Assembly (NCBI GenBank): GCA_028293765.1
Contig: JAQGOG010000175.1
Coordinates: forward strand, 1 to 32,145
Direction: 5' to 3'
From: Gammaproteobacteria bacterium
Lineage (GTDB): Bacteria > Pseudomonadota > Gammaproteobacteria > Steroidobacterales > Steroidobacteraceae
Length of the DNA: 32,145 bases
In this document: positions 1 to 7,503 of the stretch, piece by piece
Position numbering within the stretch: the first letter of the stretch is position 1
Layout of the letters: each line of letters opens with the position of its first letter
Program-made: the position numbers and the translations under genes
The notes under the pieces: model-generated
What the model saw: the letters and a program-made list of their open reading frames with translations, nothing else
Database searches by the model: none
Told to the model about the DNA's origin: nothing

Positions 1-2792
1 ATCAGCAGCACACCGGTCAATCCGGTCGGCACGGCGAGCAGAATGATTAGCGGATCGACGAATGATTTGAACTGCGCGACGAGGATCAGATAGACGAGCA
101 GCGTGGCGAGGATCAGGCCGAACCCGAAGGCGCTGAACGAAGTTTGCATCGCCTGCGCGGACCCTCGGACCGTCACCCGCACTCCCTCGGGCAGCTTCAT
201 CCCATGGATGATCTTTTCGACCCCGCTCAGCACTCCGCTGAGGTCTTCACCCGCCGGCGCCACGTAGACATCCATCTCACGCCGCAACTGATAGTGATCG
301 ACCTCCGTCGGGGTCTGGATATGGCGGAGGCTGCTCACCGTATCGAGTTGCGTCGCCTGATTGGAGCGTGTGCCGCGCAGCGGCACGGCCGACAGATCGG
401 CGAGGTTGCGGATCAGATTCTCCGGATACTGCACGGTGAGCATGTAGTCGTTGCCGCTCTTCGGGTCCACCCAGAAGCTCGGCGCAATCATCTGATTCGA
501 CGTGAGCGCCGTAATGACGTTATCGACGACTTCCTTCTCGTTGAGGCCGAGCTGGCTAGCGTGCACCCGGTCGATATCGAGCTTCAGCGAGGGATAGTCG
601 ATGTCCTGCGGGACGAGCACATCGCTGATTCCTGTCAGTCTGCGCACCTGGCGCGCGATTTCGGTGGCCGTGCGGTGCGTCGCCTCGAAGTTGCTCCCGC
701 TCACCTGGACGTCGAGCGGCGCCGGCAGGCCGAGGTTGAGTACGGCATCGACGAGTCCGCCGGTCTGGAAATAGGCGGCGACCTGAGGCATCCGGCTGCG
801 CAGCTGCTGCCGGACACGATCCATGTACTCGAAACTGCTCAGCGTGTGCTCGTCCTCGAGGCCCACTTGCACGAAGGCGGTGTGCGGGCCGGAGTTGGAC
901 GTGTAGATCGAGGACATGCCGGGGGTCGTGCCGATGTTCGAAACGATGATCTTGAGCTCGTTGCGCGGCACGACCGAGCGCACGATCTGCTCGACCTGGC
1001 CAACGATCTGGTCGCTGAGCTCGAGGCGCGTACCCGTGGGAGCCTTGAGATTGATGACGAACTGGCCCGGATCCGTCCGCGGGAAATAGGACTTGCCCAC
1101 GAGCGGATACAACGCGAGACTCAGAACGAAGATACCGGTGATGCCCAGGACGGTCGCCGCGGGACGCAGCAACGCACGCCCGAGCGTCCCCTCGTAGCGG
1201 TCGAGCATCTGCGTGAACTTGCGGTTGAACCAGGCGTTGAAGCGTCCTCCCCAGGACCGGGAACCGCTCGGAGCCGCGCCACCCTCCGCCGCCTCGGCAT
1301 CGTGCCCTTCGCCGGGCCCGTGGTGGCCCTTGATCAGTTTCGCGCAGAACAGCGGCACGACCGTCATGGCGACGAAATACGAAGCGAATAAAGACAACAC
1401 GACGGAGAGCGCGAGGGCCGTAAAGAGGAAACGGCTCACGCCGTAAAGGAAAGTCACCGGGAAAAACACGATCGCGGTGGTGAGCGTCGCGGCCAGCACG
1501 GGTAGCGCGACCTCCTTGCCGCCCCGTTCGGCGGCCACTTCGGGTGGCTCGCCCATCTCCATGTGACGAAAGATGTTTTCCAGCACCACGACGGAGTTGT
1601 CGATGAGGCGGGAGAAGGCGAGCGCGAGCCCGCCGAGGATCATCGAGTTGACGGTATTGTCGCCGACCGACAAAGCGATGAAGGCCGCCAGCGCCGACAG
1701 CGGAATCGACAGAAACACGGCCGCGGTTGCCCGCATGCTGCCGAGAAAGACGAGAATCATTGCACCGGTCAGCACCAGCCCGATCACGCCCTCGTGAATG
1801 AGGTTCTCGATGGCGCTGCGGACGAACTTCGATTGATCGAAGACGACATCCGCGATGAGCTGCTTCGGCACGTCCAGGAGGTGTGCGACGCCCTCCCTGA
1901 TGCCATCCACCACCGCGATGGTATTGGCGTCGCCGCCCTGCTTGAGCACGGGCAGATACACGGAGGGCTGCCCGTCGACCCGCACGATGTTGTTCTGGAT
2001 CTGGGCTGCATCTTCCGCCTTGCCGACGTCCGCCACGAGGACCGAAGCATTGCCGACCGTCTTCAAGGGCAGACGGTTGATGTCCGACATCGAGTTGACC
2101 TGGCTGTTGGCGTACAGGTTGTAGTCGTAAGGTCCGATCTTCACGTCTCCCGCGGGCAGGATCAGATTGGCCTCGTTCACCGTGCGCACGACATCCATCA
2201 CGCTCAGCTGGTGCGCCTGCAGCTTGAGCGGATCGACGTACACCATGATCTGCCGGTATTTGCCCCCGAAGGGCTGCGGGACCGACGCGCCCGGCACGTT
2301 CGCGATCTGATTGCGCACGTCGTACTGGCCGAGGTCGCGCAGCTTCGCTTCATTGAGTCCCGCGCCCTTGAGGGTTACCAGACAGACCGGCAGGCTCGAA
2401 GCGTCGAACTTCAACACCACGGGAGGCAGCGTGCCGGGCGGGAGCTTGCGCAGATCCGCCATCGCGAGGTTGGCGATGCTCGTGACGGCGGAATCGGCGT
2501 TGAAGCCCGGCTGGAAGTAGATCTTGATCAGGCTCACGCCCGGGAGCGAGCGCGACTCGATGTGATCCACGCCGCTGGCCAGCGTGAAGAAGCGCTCGAA
2601 GCGTCCGGTAATGTCGGTTTCCACCTGTTCCGGCGGCATCCCGGAAAAGAAGGTGGCGACGACCACCACCGGAATGCGGATGGCCGGAAACAGATCCACC
2701 GGCATTCTCACGACACTCGTCACCCCGACCACACAGGTGATCAGACAGATGACGATGATCAGGTACGGATAGCGGATGGCGAAACGTGACAT
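1..2792 (-). CDS. RND-family efflux pump inner-membrane subunit, C-terminus cut by window edge
   Basis: Inner-membrane proton-driven RND (AcrB/HAE-like) transporter that would export drugs, lipids or other amphiphiles with a membrane-fusion protein and an outer-membrane channel. I translated the minus strand from the ATG at 2790-2792: 930 codons stay open to the window start, so about 100-150 C-terminal residues are missing. The N-terminus MSRFAIRYPYLIIVI begins a first membrane helix, followed by the family stretch RMPVDLFPAIRIPVVVVAT. TM4 carries LIDNSVVVLENIFRH, the proton-relay segment. The large second periplasmic half and the TM9 motif LILVAQFKSFVDPL are present. It is the last visible gene of an operon with the RraA-like and fusion-protein genes, 22 bp after the former. 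No clear ribosome site is visible. Where AcrB has two adjacent aspartates this protein has Asp-Asn. The substrate cannot be told from sequence; the HAE rather than metal-exporting class is an inference. Confidence 0.93.
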   Translation of the reverse strand, partial: MSRFAIRYPYLIIVICLITCVVGVTSVVRMPVDLFPAIRIPVVVVATFFSGMPPEQVETDITGRFERFFTLASGVDHIESRSLPGVSLIKIYFQPGFNADSAVTSIANLAMADLRKLPPGTLPPVVLKFDASSLPVCLVTLKGAGLNEAKLRDLGQYDVRNQIANVPGASVPQPFGGKYRQIMVYVDPLKLQAHQLSVMDVVRTVNEANLILPAGDVKIGPYDYNLYANSQVNSMSDINRLPLKTVGNASVLVADVGKAEDAAQIQNNIVRVDGQPSVYLPVLKQGGDANTIAVVDGIREGVAHLLDVPKQLIADVVFDQSKFVRSAIENLIHEGVIGLVLTGAMILVFLGSMRATAAVFLSIPLSALAAFIALSVGDNTVNSMILGGLALAFSRLIDNSVVVLENIFRHMEMGEPPEVAAERGGKEVALPVLAATLTTAIVFFPVTFLYGVSRFLFTALALSVVLSLFASYFVAMTVVPLFCAKLIKGHHGPGEGHDAEAAEGGAAPSGSRSWGGRFNAWFNRKFTQMLDRYEGTLGRALLRPAATVLGITGIFVLSLALYPLVGKSYFPRTDPGQFVINLKAPTGTRLELSDQIVGQVEQIVRSVVPRNELKIIVSNIGTTPGMSSIYTSNSGPHTAFVQVGLEDEHTLSSFEYMDRVRQQLRSRMPQVAAYFQTGGLVDAVLNLGLPAPLDVQVSGSNFEATHRTATEIARQVRRLTGISDVLVPQDIDYPSLKLDIDRVHASQLGLNEKEVVDNVITALTSNQMIAPSFWVDPKSGNDYMLTVQYPENLIRNLADLSAVPLRGTRSNQATQLDTVSSLRHIQTPTEVDHYQLRREMDVYVAPAGEDLSGVLSGVEKIIHGMKLPEGVRVTVRGSAQAMQTSFSAFGFGLILATLLVYLILVAQFKSFVDPLIILLAVPTGLTGVLL

Positions 2793-2814
2793 GGGGTAGA
2801 AACCGAATTGAGGC

Positions 2815-3516
2815 TTACTTAGGAACCTGAGCGATGAGCGTGCGCAGCTTCTCGAGGGTGAAGTCGGGCGAGCGGCACAGCGCGATCAGCGCTTGCTCCT
2901 GGGCGAAGATGCGGGCGGCAGCTTCAGGAATCAGCGGCGCGAGGGCGGGCGGGACCGACTGCACGCCGTGCAGGTCACCATGCAGCAGGCCGCCCGAGCG
3001 GATGGTAAGTCCGCCGATCTCGACTGGCTGGCCAAACTCGACGATGTGCACGTAGCCGTGCGAGACCGAAACACTGCCGGCGAAGTAGTGAAACCCGGCG
3101 CTGCGAGCGGCCGGAATGTCACGTACGGCACCGTTCGTGACCACTCCGACGCAGTTGAGCGCCTGCAGGATACTCATATGGACTTCGCCGACCAGCGAGC
3201 ACAGACCCGGCTGCGTCGCCGTGTCCTGCACGACCACGACCCGAGGCGCGGGCAGCGACACGATGTAGTCCCACCAATCGGTGCGGTCGGCATAGGAGCG
3301 GGCCGCGGTCGGAGGCGCGGAGCCGCGGATTTTCACCGTCGCCGCATATCCCACCATGGGCGCGAGCTCCGGAAACAAACTCCGTACGGTGTGGTTTACG
3401 AAACCTTCGTTCCGCAGACGGTCGTTAAACGTCTCGATCGCGTTCGCCACAGTGCAGGCATCCAGCCTGCGCAGGGCCTGCAGCTGCTCGTCCGTGAGTG
3501 GCGCTGTTGTATTCAT
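2815..3516 (-). CDS. RraA-like / HMG-aldolase superfamily protein
   Basis: A 233-residue protein of the RraA-like superfamily. Known members are metal-dependent 4-hydroxy-4-methyl-2-oxoglutarate or oxaloacetate-type aldolases, RNase E inhibitors (RraA), and many proteins misnamed dimethylmenaquinone methyltransferase. The family core is clear: a Gly-Glu at 110-111, GVVTNGAVRDIPAARSAGF at about 124-142 with the Arg-Asp pair at 132-133 that matches the aldolase active site, and HGDLHGV near 179-185 with a candidate metal-site Asp. At 233 residues it is longer than RraA proper (about 160), which favours an enzyme over an RNase E inhibitor. The ATG at 3516 overlaps the fusion-protein stop as ATGA, so the two are probably translationally coupled, and the pump gene follows after 22 bp. 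Why an aldolase-like gene lies inside an efflux operon is unclear; it might act on a pump substrate. The substrate is not predictable. Confidence 0.85.
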   Translation of the reverse strand: MNTTAPLTDEQLQALRRLDACTVANAIETFNDRLRNEGFVNHTVRSLFPELAPMVGYAATVKIRGSAPPTAARSYADRTDWWDYIVSLPAPRVVVVQDTATQPGLCSLVGEVHMSILQALNCVGVVTNGAVRDIPAARSAGFHYFAGSVSVSHGYVHIVEFGQPVEIGGLTIRSGGLLHGDLHGVQSVPPALAPLIPEAAARIFAQEQALIALCRSPDFTLEKLRTLIAQVPK

Positions 3517-4709
3517 TGGCGGGCGAGCGGCTCCGTGATTTTGGCTTCGACCTTCTGACCGGGCGTCAGCTGCGCCGGGTTGCCCAGCATGACCAGATCA
3601 CCTTCGTTGAGACCGGAGAGCACTTCATACTTCGCCGCAGTCTCGAGGCCGAGCTTGATGGGGCGCTCCTCGACCTGGTGGGAGGCGTTGACGACGAGGA
3701 TGCTCTTGCCGCCGGGAGGCACCGCCTCGATCGGGATCGCCAGGGCGTGCGGGCGCTGATCGACCTTCAACGTGACGTTGGCATACATGCCCGGCACGAG
3801 CTCCAGGGAAGGATTGGGGACTTCCATTTCCACGATCATCGTGCGCGTGCTGTCGTCGATCCGGTTCGCGAAGCGCGCGATCTTCCCCTCGAACACTCGG
3901 TCGCCGAGCGAATCGACGTGAACGCTGACCGGCGCGTCGGTGCGAATGCCGCGGACATAGTCGACCGATACCGGGAAATCGAGCCGAAGCAGGTTGTTGT
4001 CGGATACCCGCACGAGCGGCATCGCCTGCGTCTGGGACGCGGTGCCCGCCTGGATCAGCGCGCCGGGATCGGCATAGCGCTTGGTGACGACGCCGCCGAA
4101 GGGTGCAGTTATTCTCGTATAGCTCACGAGCGTGTGGTACTTCTCGACGTCCGATTTGGTCGCGGCGAGAGCGCCTTCGGCAGTCGCGTCCTTGGCTTCG
4201 GCGGTGTCGAGGTCCTGCTGCGCGATGAGGTTCGGATGGTCTTTGTTGACTTCAACCAGTCGGCTGTAAGCCAGGTGCGCATCCTTATAGTCGGCTGCGG
4301 CGCGTTGATGCGTGGCAATGGCATGATCGAGCTCGTCCCCGAGCTCTGGGATCTCCAGCAAGGCCAGCAACTGGCCCGCCTTCACCTTGTCACCGATGTC
4401 GACATTCATCCGCTGCACGTAGCCCGACACCTTGGCGTGCACGTCGACTTCGTTGTACGCGCGAAATTCCGCCGGGATGGTGATCTCCCTGTAAAGATCC
4501 TCCCGGTCGACTTTGGAGACGGCCACCACAGGAATTGCGGTAACGTTGTCGGTACTTGCCTTGGCCGGCTTGTGCCAGGAGCGAGCCAGAATGATCCCGC
4601 CGACCACGATGCCGGCGAGGACGACGGGGAAACCCCAGCCGGGTCGGCCCCGCAGGATCGAGCGGCGCGCAGCCTGGGGTGGATCGTTCGCGGGCGCGTT
4701 GGTATTCAT
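3513..4709 (-). CDS. RND efflux membrane-fusion (periplasmic adaptor) protein
   Basis: A 398-residue HlyD/AcrA-type adaptor that would bridge the inner-membrane RND pump and an outer-membrane channel. A cytoplasmic N-terminus is followed by one hydrophobic anchor at about residues 26-43 (FPVVLAGIVVGGIILA). Next come the barrel-sandwich/lipoyl half-motif (VHAKVSGYVQRMNVDIGDKVKAGQ), an alpha-helical hairpin at about 125-190, the second lipoyl half (ITAPFGGVVTKRYADPGALI), a beta-barrel, and a membrane-proximal domain ending in VLSGLNEGDLVMLG. The ATG at 4709 overlaps the stop of the truncated kinase gene as ATGA, and its own stop overlaps the RraA-like start in the same way, so translation along the operon appears coupled. 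No outer-membrane factor gene is in the window; it may lie beyond the pump or be a shared TolC. Confidence 0.93.
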   Translation of the reverse strand: MNTNAPANDPPQAARRSILRGRPGWGFPVVLAGIVVGGIILARSWHKPAKASTDNVTAIPVVAVSKVDREDLYREITIPAEFRAYNEVDVHAKVSGYVQRMNVDIGDKVKAGQLLALLEIPELGDELDHAIATHQRAAADYKDAHLAYSRLVEVNKDHPNLIAQQDLDTAEAKDATAEGALAATKSDVEKYHTLVSYTRITAPFGGVVTKRYADPGALIQAGTASQTQAMPLVRVSDNNLLRLDFPVSVDYVRGIRTDAPVSVHVDSLGDRVFEGKIARFANRIDDSTRTMIVEMEVPNPSLELVPGMYANVTLKVDQRPHALAIPIEAVPPGGKSILVVNASHQVEERPIKLGLETAAKYEVLSGLNEGDLVMLGNPAQLTPGQKVEAKITEPLARQ

Positions 4710-4939
4710 GAGTGTGCGTGCACAGAAGTTTCGTTAGCCAGTAACTGCCTGATACGGAAGCGGCTGCCCTCGCCGGGCGCACTGGACACTTCGACCTGAG
4801 CGCCCGGCGCGGTGCAGATGGACTTCACGATGGAAAGCCCCAAACCCGCGCCGCCCTGCTCGCGCGAGCTGGATCCATCGACCCGGAAGAATCGCTCAGC
4901 GAACGCGTGTTCACGACTCCGCGGCCTCACTGAGGCCAT
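4706..4939 (-). pseudogene. Remnant of a sensor histidine kinase (C-terminal ATPase end only)
   Basis: A 77-codon frame that overlaps the end of the upstream regulator gene by 29 bp. From about residue 11 it matches the C-terminal end of the complete kinase at 7504-8931: ERFFRVDGSSSREQGG, then the G2 box GAGLGLSIVKSIC, then a tail ending HAHS against HAHV in the complete protein. Everything corresponding to about residues 1-411 of that kinase (sensor, membrane helices, HAMP, His box, N and G1 boxes) is absent. The first ten residues only re-read regulator codons in another frame. It cannot work as a kinase alone. The join at the regulator end and the intact ATGA overlap with the fusion-protein gene suggest one large internal deletion. 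Its retention may preserve translational coupling to the pump genes. Whether the peptide is made is unknown. Confidence 0.85.
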
Positions 4940-5591
4940 ACCCGACGCCGCGCACGGTCCGGATCAGTTTCGTGGGGAACGGATCGTCGACCTTGCTGCG
5001 CAGGTGACGCACGTAGACGTCTACAATATTGTTCAATCCCCCGAAGCTCCGGTCCCACACGTGTTCGATGATCATCGGCCGCGAAAACACCCGGCCCGGA
5101 TTGGTGGCGAGGTATTCCAGCAGCGCGTACTCCTTCGGAGTGAGCTCGATCCTCTTGCCCGCCCGCTTCACCTGCTGCGCGAGCCGATCCACTTCCAGAT
5201 CCCCAACATGCAGAACGGTGGCACGGCTCATCGGCCCGCGGCGCAAGAGCGCCTTGACCCGCATGAGGAGCTCCGCGAACGCGAACGGCTTCGTCAGGTA
5301 ATCGTCTGCGCCAGCCTCGAAGTTCTGAACCTTCTCCTTGGTCGCATCGCGCGCTGTAAGGATGAGAATGGGCACCTCCTGATTCTTGCGGCGGACGCGG
5401 CGCAGGATCTCCGTGCCAGTTAAGACCGGCAGCATCAGGTCCAGAATGATCAGATCGTAGGCGTACGCCTCGGCCATCTCCCAGCCGCTCTGTCCGTCGA
5501 AGGCAACATCGACGGCGTAGCGCTCCGCTTTGAGTGCGCGTGCAATCAGCTCGCACACTTTCTTCTCATCTTCAACAAGGAGGATTCGCAT
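4911..5591 (-). CDS. OmpR/PhoB-family response regulator (paralogue 1)
   Basis: A 226-residue DNA-binding response regulator. The receiver domain (1-115) has acidic residues E7/D8, phospho-acceptor D51 in LIILDLMLP and K101 in YLTKPF. The winged-helix domain (about 128-220) has the usual ELTPKEYALLEYLATNPGRVFSR and VDVYVRHLRSKVDD...RTVRGVGYG motifs. The start at 5591 (MRILLVEDEKK) is preferred to an ATG 36 bp upstream at 5627, because that one lies inside the conserved operator block and adds residues absent from the paralogue. The protein is about 85% identical by eye to the regulator at 8928-9608. It heads an operon with a kinase remnant, fusion protein, RraA-like protein and RND pump, so it probably controls the pump. 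With its kinase lost, it may be phosphorylated by the intact sensor of the neighbouring pair (inference). Confidence 0.93.
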   Translation of the reverse strand: MRILLVEDEKKVCELIARALKAERYAVDVAFDGQSGWEMAEAYAYDLIILDLMLPVLTGTEILRRVRRKNQEVPILILTARDATKEKVQNFEAGADDYLTKPFAFAELLMRVKALLRRGPMSRATVLHVGDLEVDRLAQQVKRAGKRIELTPKEYALLEYLATNPGRVFSRPMIIEHVWDRSFGGLNNIVDVYVRHLRSKVDDPFPTKLIRTVRGVGYGLSEAAES

Positions 5592-5610
5592 GGGTTTAGC
5601 GCCGCCGATA

Positions 5611-5667
5611 GGAAAACACACCCACATTAAACTGCGGCGAATGGCCGATTAAAAATCATTCAGAAAT
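5611..5667 (-). promoter_or_regulatory. Phased operator block 1, upstream of regulator 1
   Basis: On the minus strand the block reads as successive 11-bp units beginning TTCTGAATGAT, TTTTAATCGGC, CATTCGCCGCA and GTTTAATGTGG, then GTGTGTTTTCC. It ends about 20 bp before the regulator ATG. The same layout recurs at 7308-7363 and 9631-9684. OmpR-family regulators typically bind direct repeats with 11-bp spacing, so autoregulation by one or both regulators is likely. Assignment to these regulators is an inference. Confidence 0.7.
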
Positions 5668-5796
5668 CCGCTGCGCGGCAGAGAATTCCCGCCCCCCGCG
5701 ATCGGATCTTCGATCCGGTAAACCGCGCTTTGCACGAGTACCGCAGAGGTCATCACCAGAACGATCGTGGATGCCTCGGAGCGGCAGTCGATCCGC

Positions 5797-6585
5797 TCAC
5801 TGCGTTGACGAATTTCCGCTCGTTCCAGACGGACGATTCAGCCACCGATGACACACGCGTGTAAATATCGCAATGATGATCAATGAGCAGATGAACGGCC
5901 AGATGTGCGCAAAAAGACTCGCGTAGGCATGGAGGCTCTGGTGAGGCTGACCCATAGTCCACGTGGTCTTCGCGATCGCCGGTACTAGAGCCAGGGCCGC
6001 GATTGACGCAGCTCGCGCCCGATAAAGTAAGACGGAGGGTAACGACAGCAGCGCAGCAACGATCAAACCGAAGATCAGTCCACGCATGATGATCGCGACG
6101 GCAGGATTCCCTTCCAGCAGCGTGAGTCCATTCACGATCTGCAAACCGAATGCAGTAGCCAGTATGCCCAGCAATCCCAGAAACGGGAATGCTAGTGCGG
6201 CAAAAACCCGTCGCCGTGGACTGCCCGGTGTCGCGACGGCCACGAGTCCAACCAGACCGATGAATATCGCGAGCTTCAGAAAGCCACGCAGCGAGTCATC
6301 GAGAAATTCGAACCGGCGCGGCGGCAACCCGTACCAGGCCAAGTGGGTCAGAAGATAGTGGATCGTGAGATAGAGCCCGACGAACAACAAAGCACAGTTA
6401 AGTGGCGGCGGGGTCTTACTTAAGAATCGCTCCATGCGAATCGCCCAGACGCAGTCAATTGCCCAGATCAATCCTTCAACATCGCTCGCAATGCGTTCGA
6501 GCTCACGCTCCATCAACTGCAACCAAGCCGGGCCACCGCGGGCGAGGCCGTTCGCGGCATATCGCACCAAAGCACGCGCCAACAT
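5797..6585 (-). CDS. Multi-pass inner-membrane protein, unrecognised
   Basis: I do not recognise the family with confidence. From the ATG at 6585 the product is 262 residues: an N-terminal amphipathic cytoplasmic segment of about 60 residues (including MERELERIASDVEGLIWAI) and then about five hydrophobic helices (LNCALLFVGLYLTIHYLL, FLKLAIFIGLVGLVAVA, VFAALAFPFLGLLGILATA, IIMRGLIFGLIVAALLSL, IWPFICSLIIIAIFTRVC). The N-terminal pattern loosely resembles small membrane proteins encoded beside PadR-type regulators in other bacteria; this is a weak impression. The frame is open upstream to 6738, but those residues overlap the preceding gene and are unlikely to be used; a GTG a few codons upstream is possible. 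It lies 53 bp after the secreted-protein gene and probably shares its transcript, placing it in the presumed two-component regulon. Confidence 0.72.
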   Translation of the reverse strand: MLARALVRYAANGLARGGPAWLQLMERELERIASDVEGLIWAIDCVWAIRMERFLSKTPPPLNCALLFVGLYLTIHYLLTHLAWYGLPPRRFEFLDDSLRGFLKLAIFIGLVGLVAVATPGSPRRRVFAALAFPFLGLLGILATAFGLQIVNGLTLLEGNPAVAIIMRGLIFGLIVAALLSLPSVLLYRARAASIAALALVPAIAKTTWTMGQPHQSLHAYASLFAHIWPFICSLIIIAIFTRVCHRWLNRPSGTSGNSSTQ

Positions 6586-6638
6586 CCGCAACACTGTTGG
6601 ACCGGTACTCACGAGGCAACAGCCGCGACAGGGCAGCG

Positions 6639-7220
6639 TTACTTGTGAAGCGCGGCGTGCCGAGCGCCTTTCTCGCCGGGCACCAGCGCCTGTATCGATA
6701 CGCTGAATGGGTGGCCTGCATTCCGCGGTGCTGAGCACTCCAGGTTGGAATCGAGCACGCGCAGATGAAGGGATGCTACCAGAGTTTCCTTCATCTGCTT
6801 CAGCAGCTCGCAGTCCGCGCCGTCGAGCGAGTGCGGCTGACCCGCTGCGAGGCGGATCGTCCTGTTAATGGCTGAAATGTCCGGCTCGCCGGACTGAGGG
6901 CTCGCCAGCGCGCGCGGCGTCTCGAATTGCAGATGAACGCGCGGCGATCGAGCACTCGGACCAAGTGCTGACTCGCATCGGTAGGTGAGGATCTGCATAT
7001 TCGGTCGCGCCCCGATTTCCAGCAGGACGTCGCGAAATTTGTACCAGAGATCGTTGCACGAGTACCGCTTCGGCAAGTTCCGGAGCTCGAGGAGCATATC
7101 GTGCGGCAGCCAATCAGCCGGCTCGGTGTCGGCGCCGGTGCCGGCGTGCGCGGCGACGCCGACCGCTATGAATGCGAGCGAACAGGAGAAGAGCCGGAAG
7201 ACGCGGTAGCAGCGCTTCAT
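6639..7220 (-). CDS. Secreted/periplasmic protein of unknown function
   Basis: A 193-residue protein I do not recognise. The start at 7220 is chosen because AGGAGG lies four bases upstream and the resulting N-terminus, MKRCYRVFRLFSCSLAFIAVG followed by VAAHA, is a good Sec signal peptide with cleavage after AHA at about residue 26. The mature part has four cysteines (CNDLW, YRCES, DCELL, LECSA) that could form disulfides, and no membrane segment. A conserved operator-like block lies 87 bp upstream, the same as before both neighbouring response regulators, so it is probably a target of the adjacent two-component system. The following gene encodes a membrane protein. An accessory sensor or envelope-stress role is possible but unsupported. 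Confidence 0.72.
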   Translation of the reverse strand: MKRCYRVFRLFSCSLAFIAVGVAAHAGTGADTEPADWLPHDMLLELRNLPKRYSCNDLWYKFRDVLLEIGARPNMQILTYRCESALGPSARSPRVHLQFETPRALASPQSGEPDISAINRTIRLAAGQPHSLDGADCELLKQMKETLVASLHLRVLDSNLECSAPRNAGHPFSVSIQALVPGEKGARHAALHK

Positions 7221-7307
7221 GAAACCTCCTCGACCGGCTGCGGCTGCGGTTGGAATGGTCGCCCGTGCCAAGGTGCGTTGGAGGACGGATCGGTCTTTCA
7301 CCTGCTA

Positions 7308-7363
7308 GGAGAACACACGAGGATTAACCGCCGACTAACGGCAGATTAAAAACCATTCAGAAA
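7308..7363 (-). promoter_or_regulatory. Phased operator block 2, upstream of the secreted-protein gene
   Basis: Minus-strand 11-bp units TTCTGAATGGT, TTTTAATCTGC, CGTTAGTCGGC and GGTTAATCCTC, followed by GTGTGTTCTCC, match the blocks before the two response-regulator genes. A leader of about 87 bp separates it from the ATG at 7220. Because this copy precedes an unrelated gene, the conservation is not explained by duplication of the regulator genes alone and suggests selection for protein binding. Confidence 0.7.
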
Positions 7364-7503
7364 TCGCGCGTTCTGCGCAATCAGGCGGACGCGGGACACT
7401 TCACCCACCGACCATCGGCCCTGATGTGAAGTCCCTTGAGGGGCAAGGATGCAGAGGAGGATGCATCAAGAACGATCGATTGGCAGGATTTTTGCGGGGC
7501 GAT

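Noticed and set aside
144..2789. Long plus-strand open frames (about 415 and 408 codons) at the window start
   Set aside because: They are antisense to a clear RND transporter whose minus-strand frame carries all family motifs. Their Arg/His/Asp-rich translations are typical of shadows in GC-rich DNA.
3498..4799. A 433-codon plus-strand frame
   Set aside because: It is antisense to the well-supported fusion-protein gene and has no recognisable domain or ribosome site.
5703..5717. CGGATC-TTC-GATCCG hairpin after the membrane-protein gene
   Set aside because: Only a 6-bp stem with no T-tract. It resembles the TTC-loop hairpins elsewhere but is too short to call as a terminator or repeat family member.
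7391..7434. Imperfect inverted repeat after the complete kinase gene
   Set aside because: The arms (GGGAC..TTCAC / GTGAAGTCCC) need a bulge and no T-tract follows on the minus strand, so I do not call a terminator.
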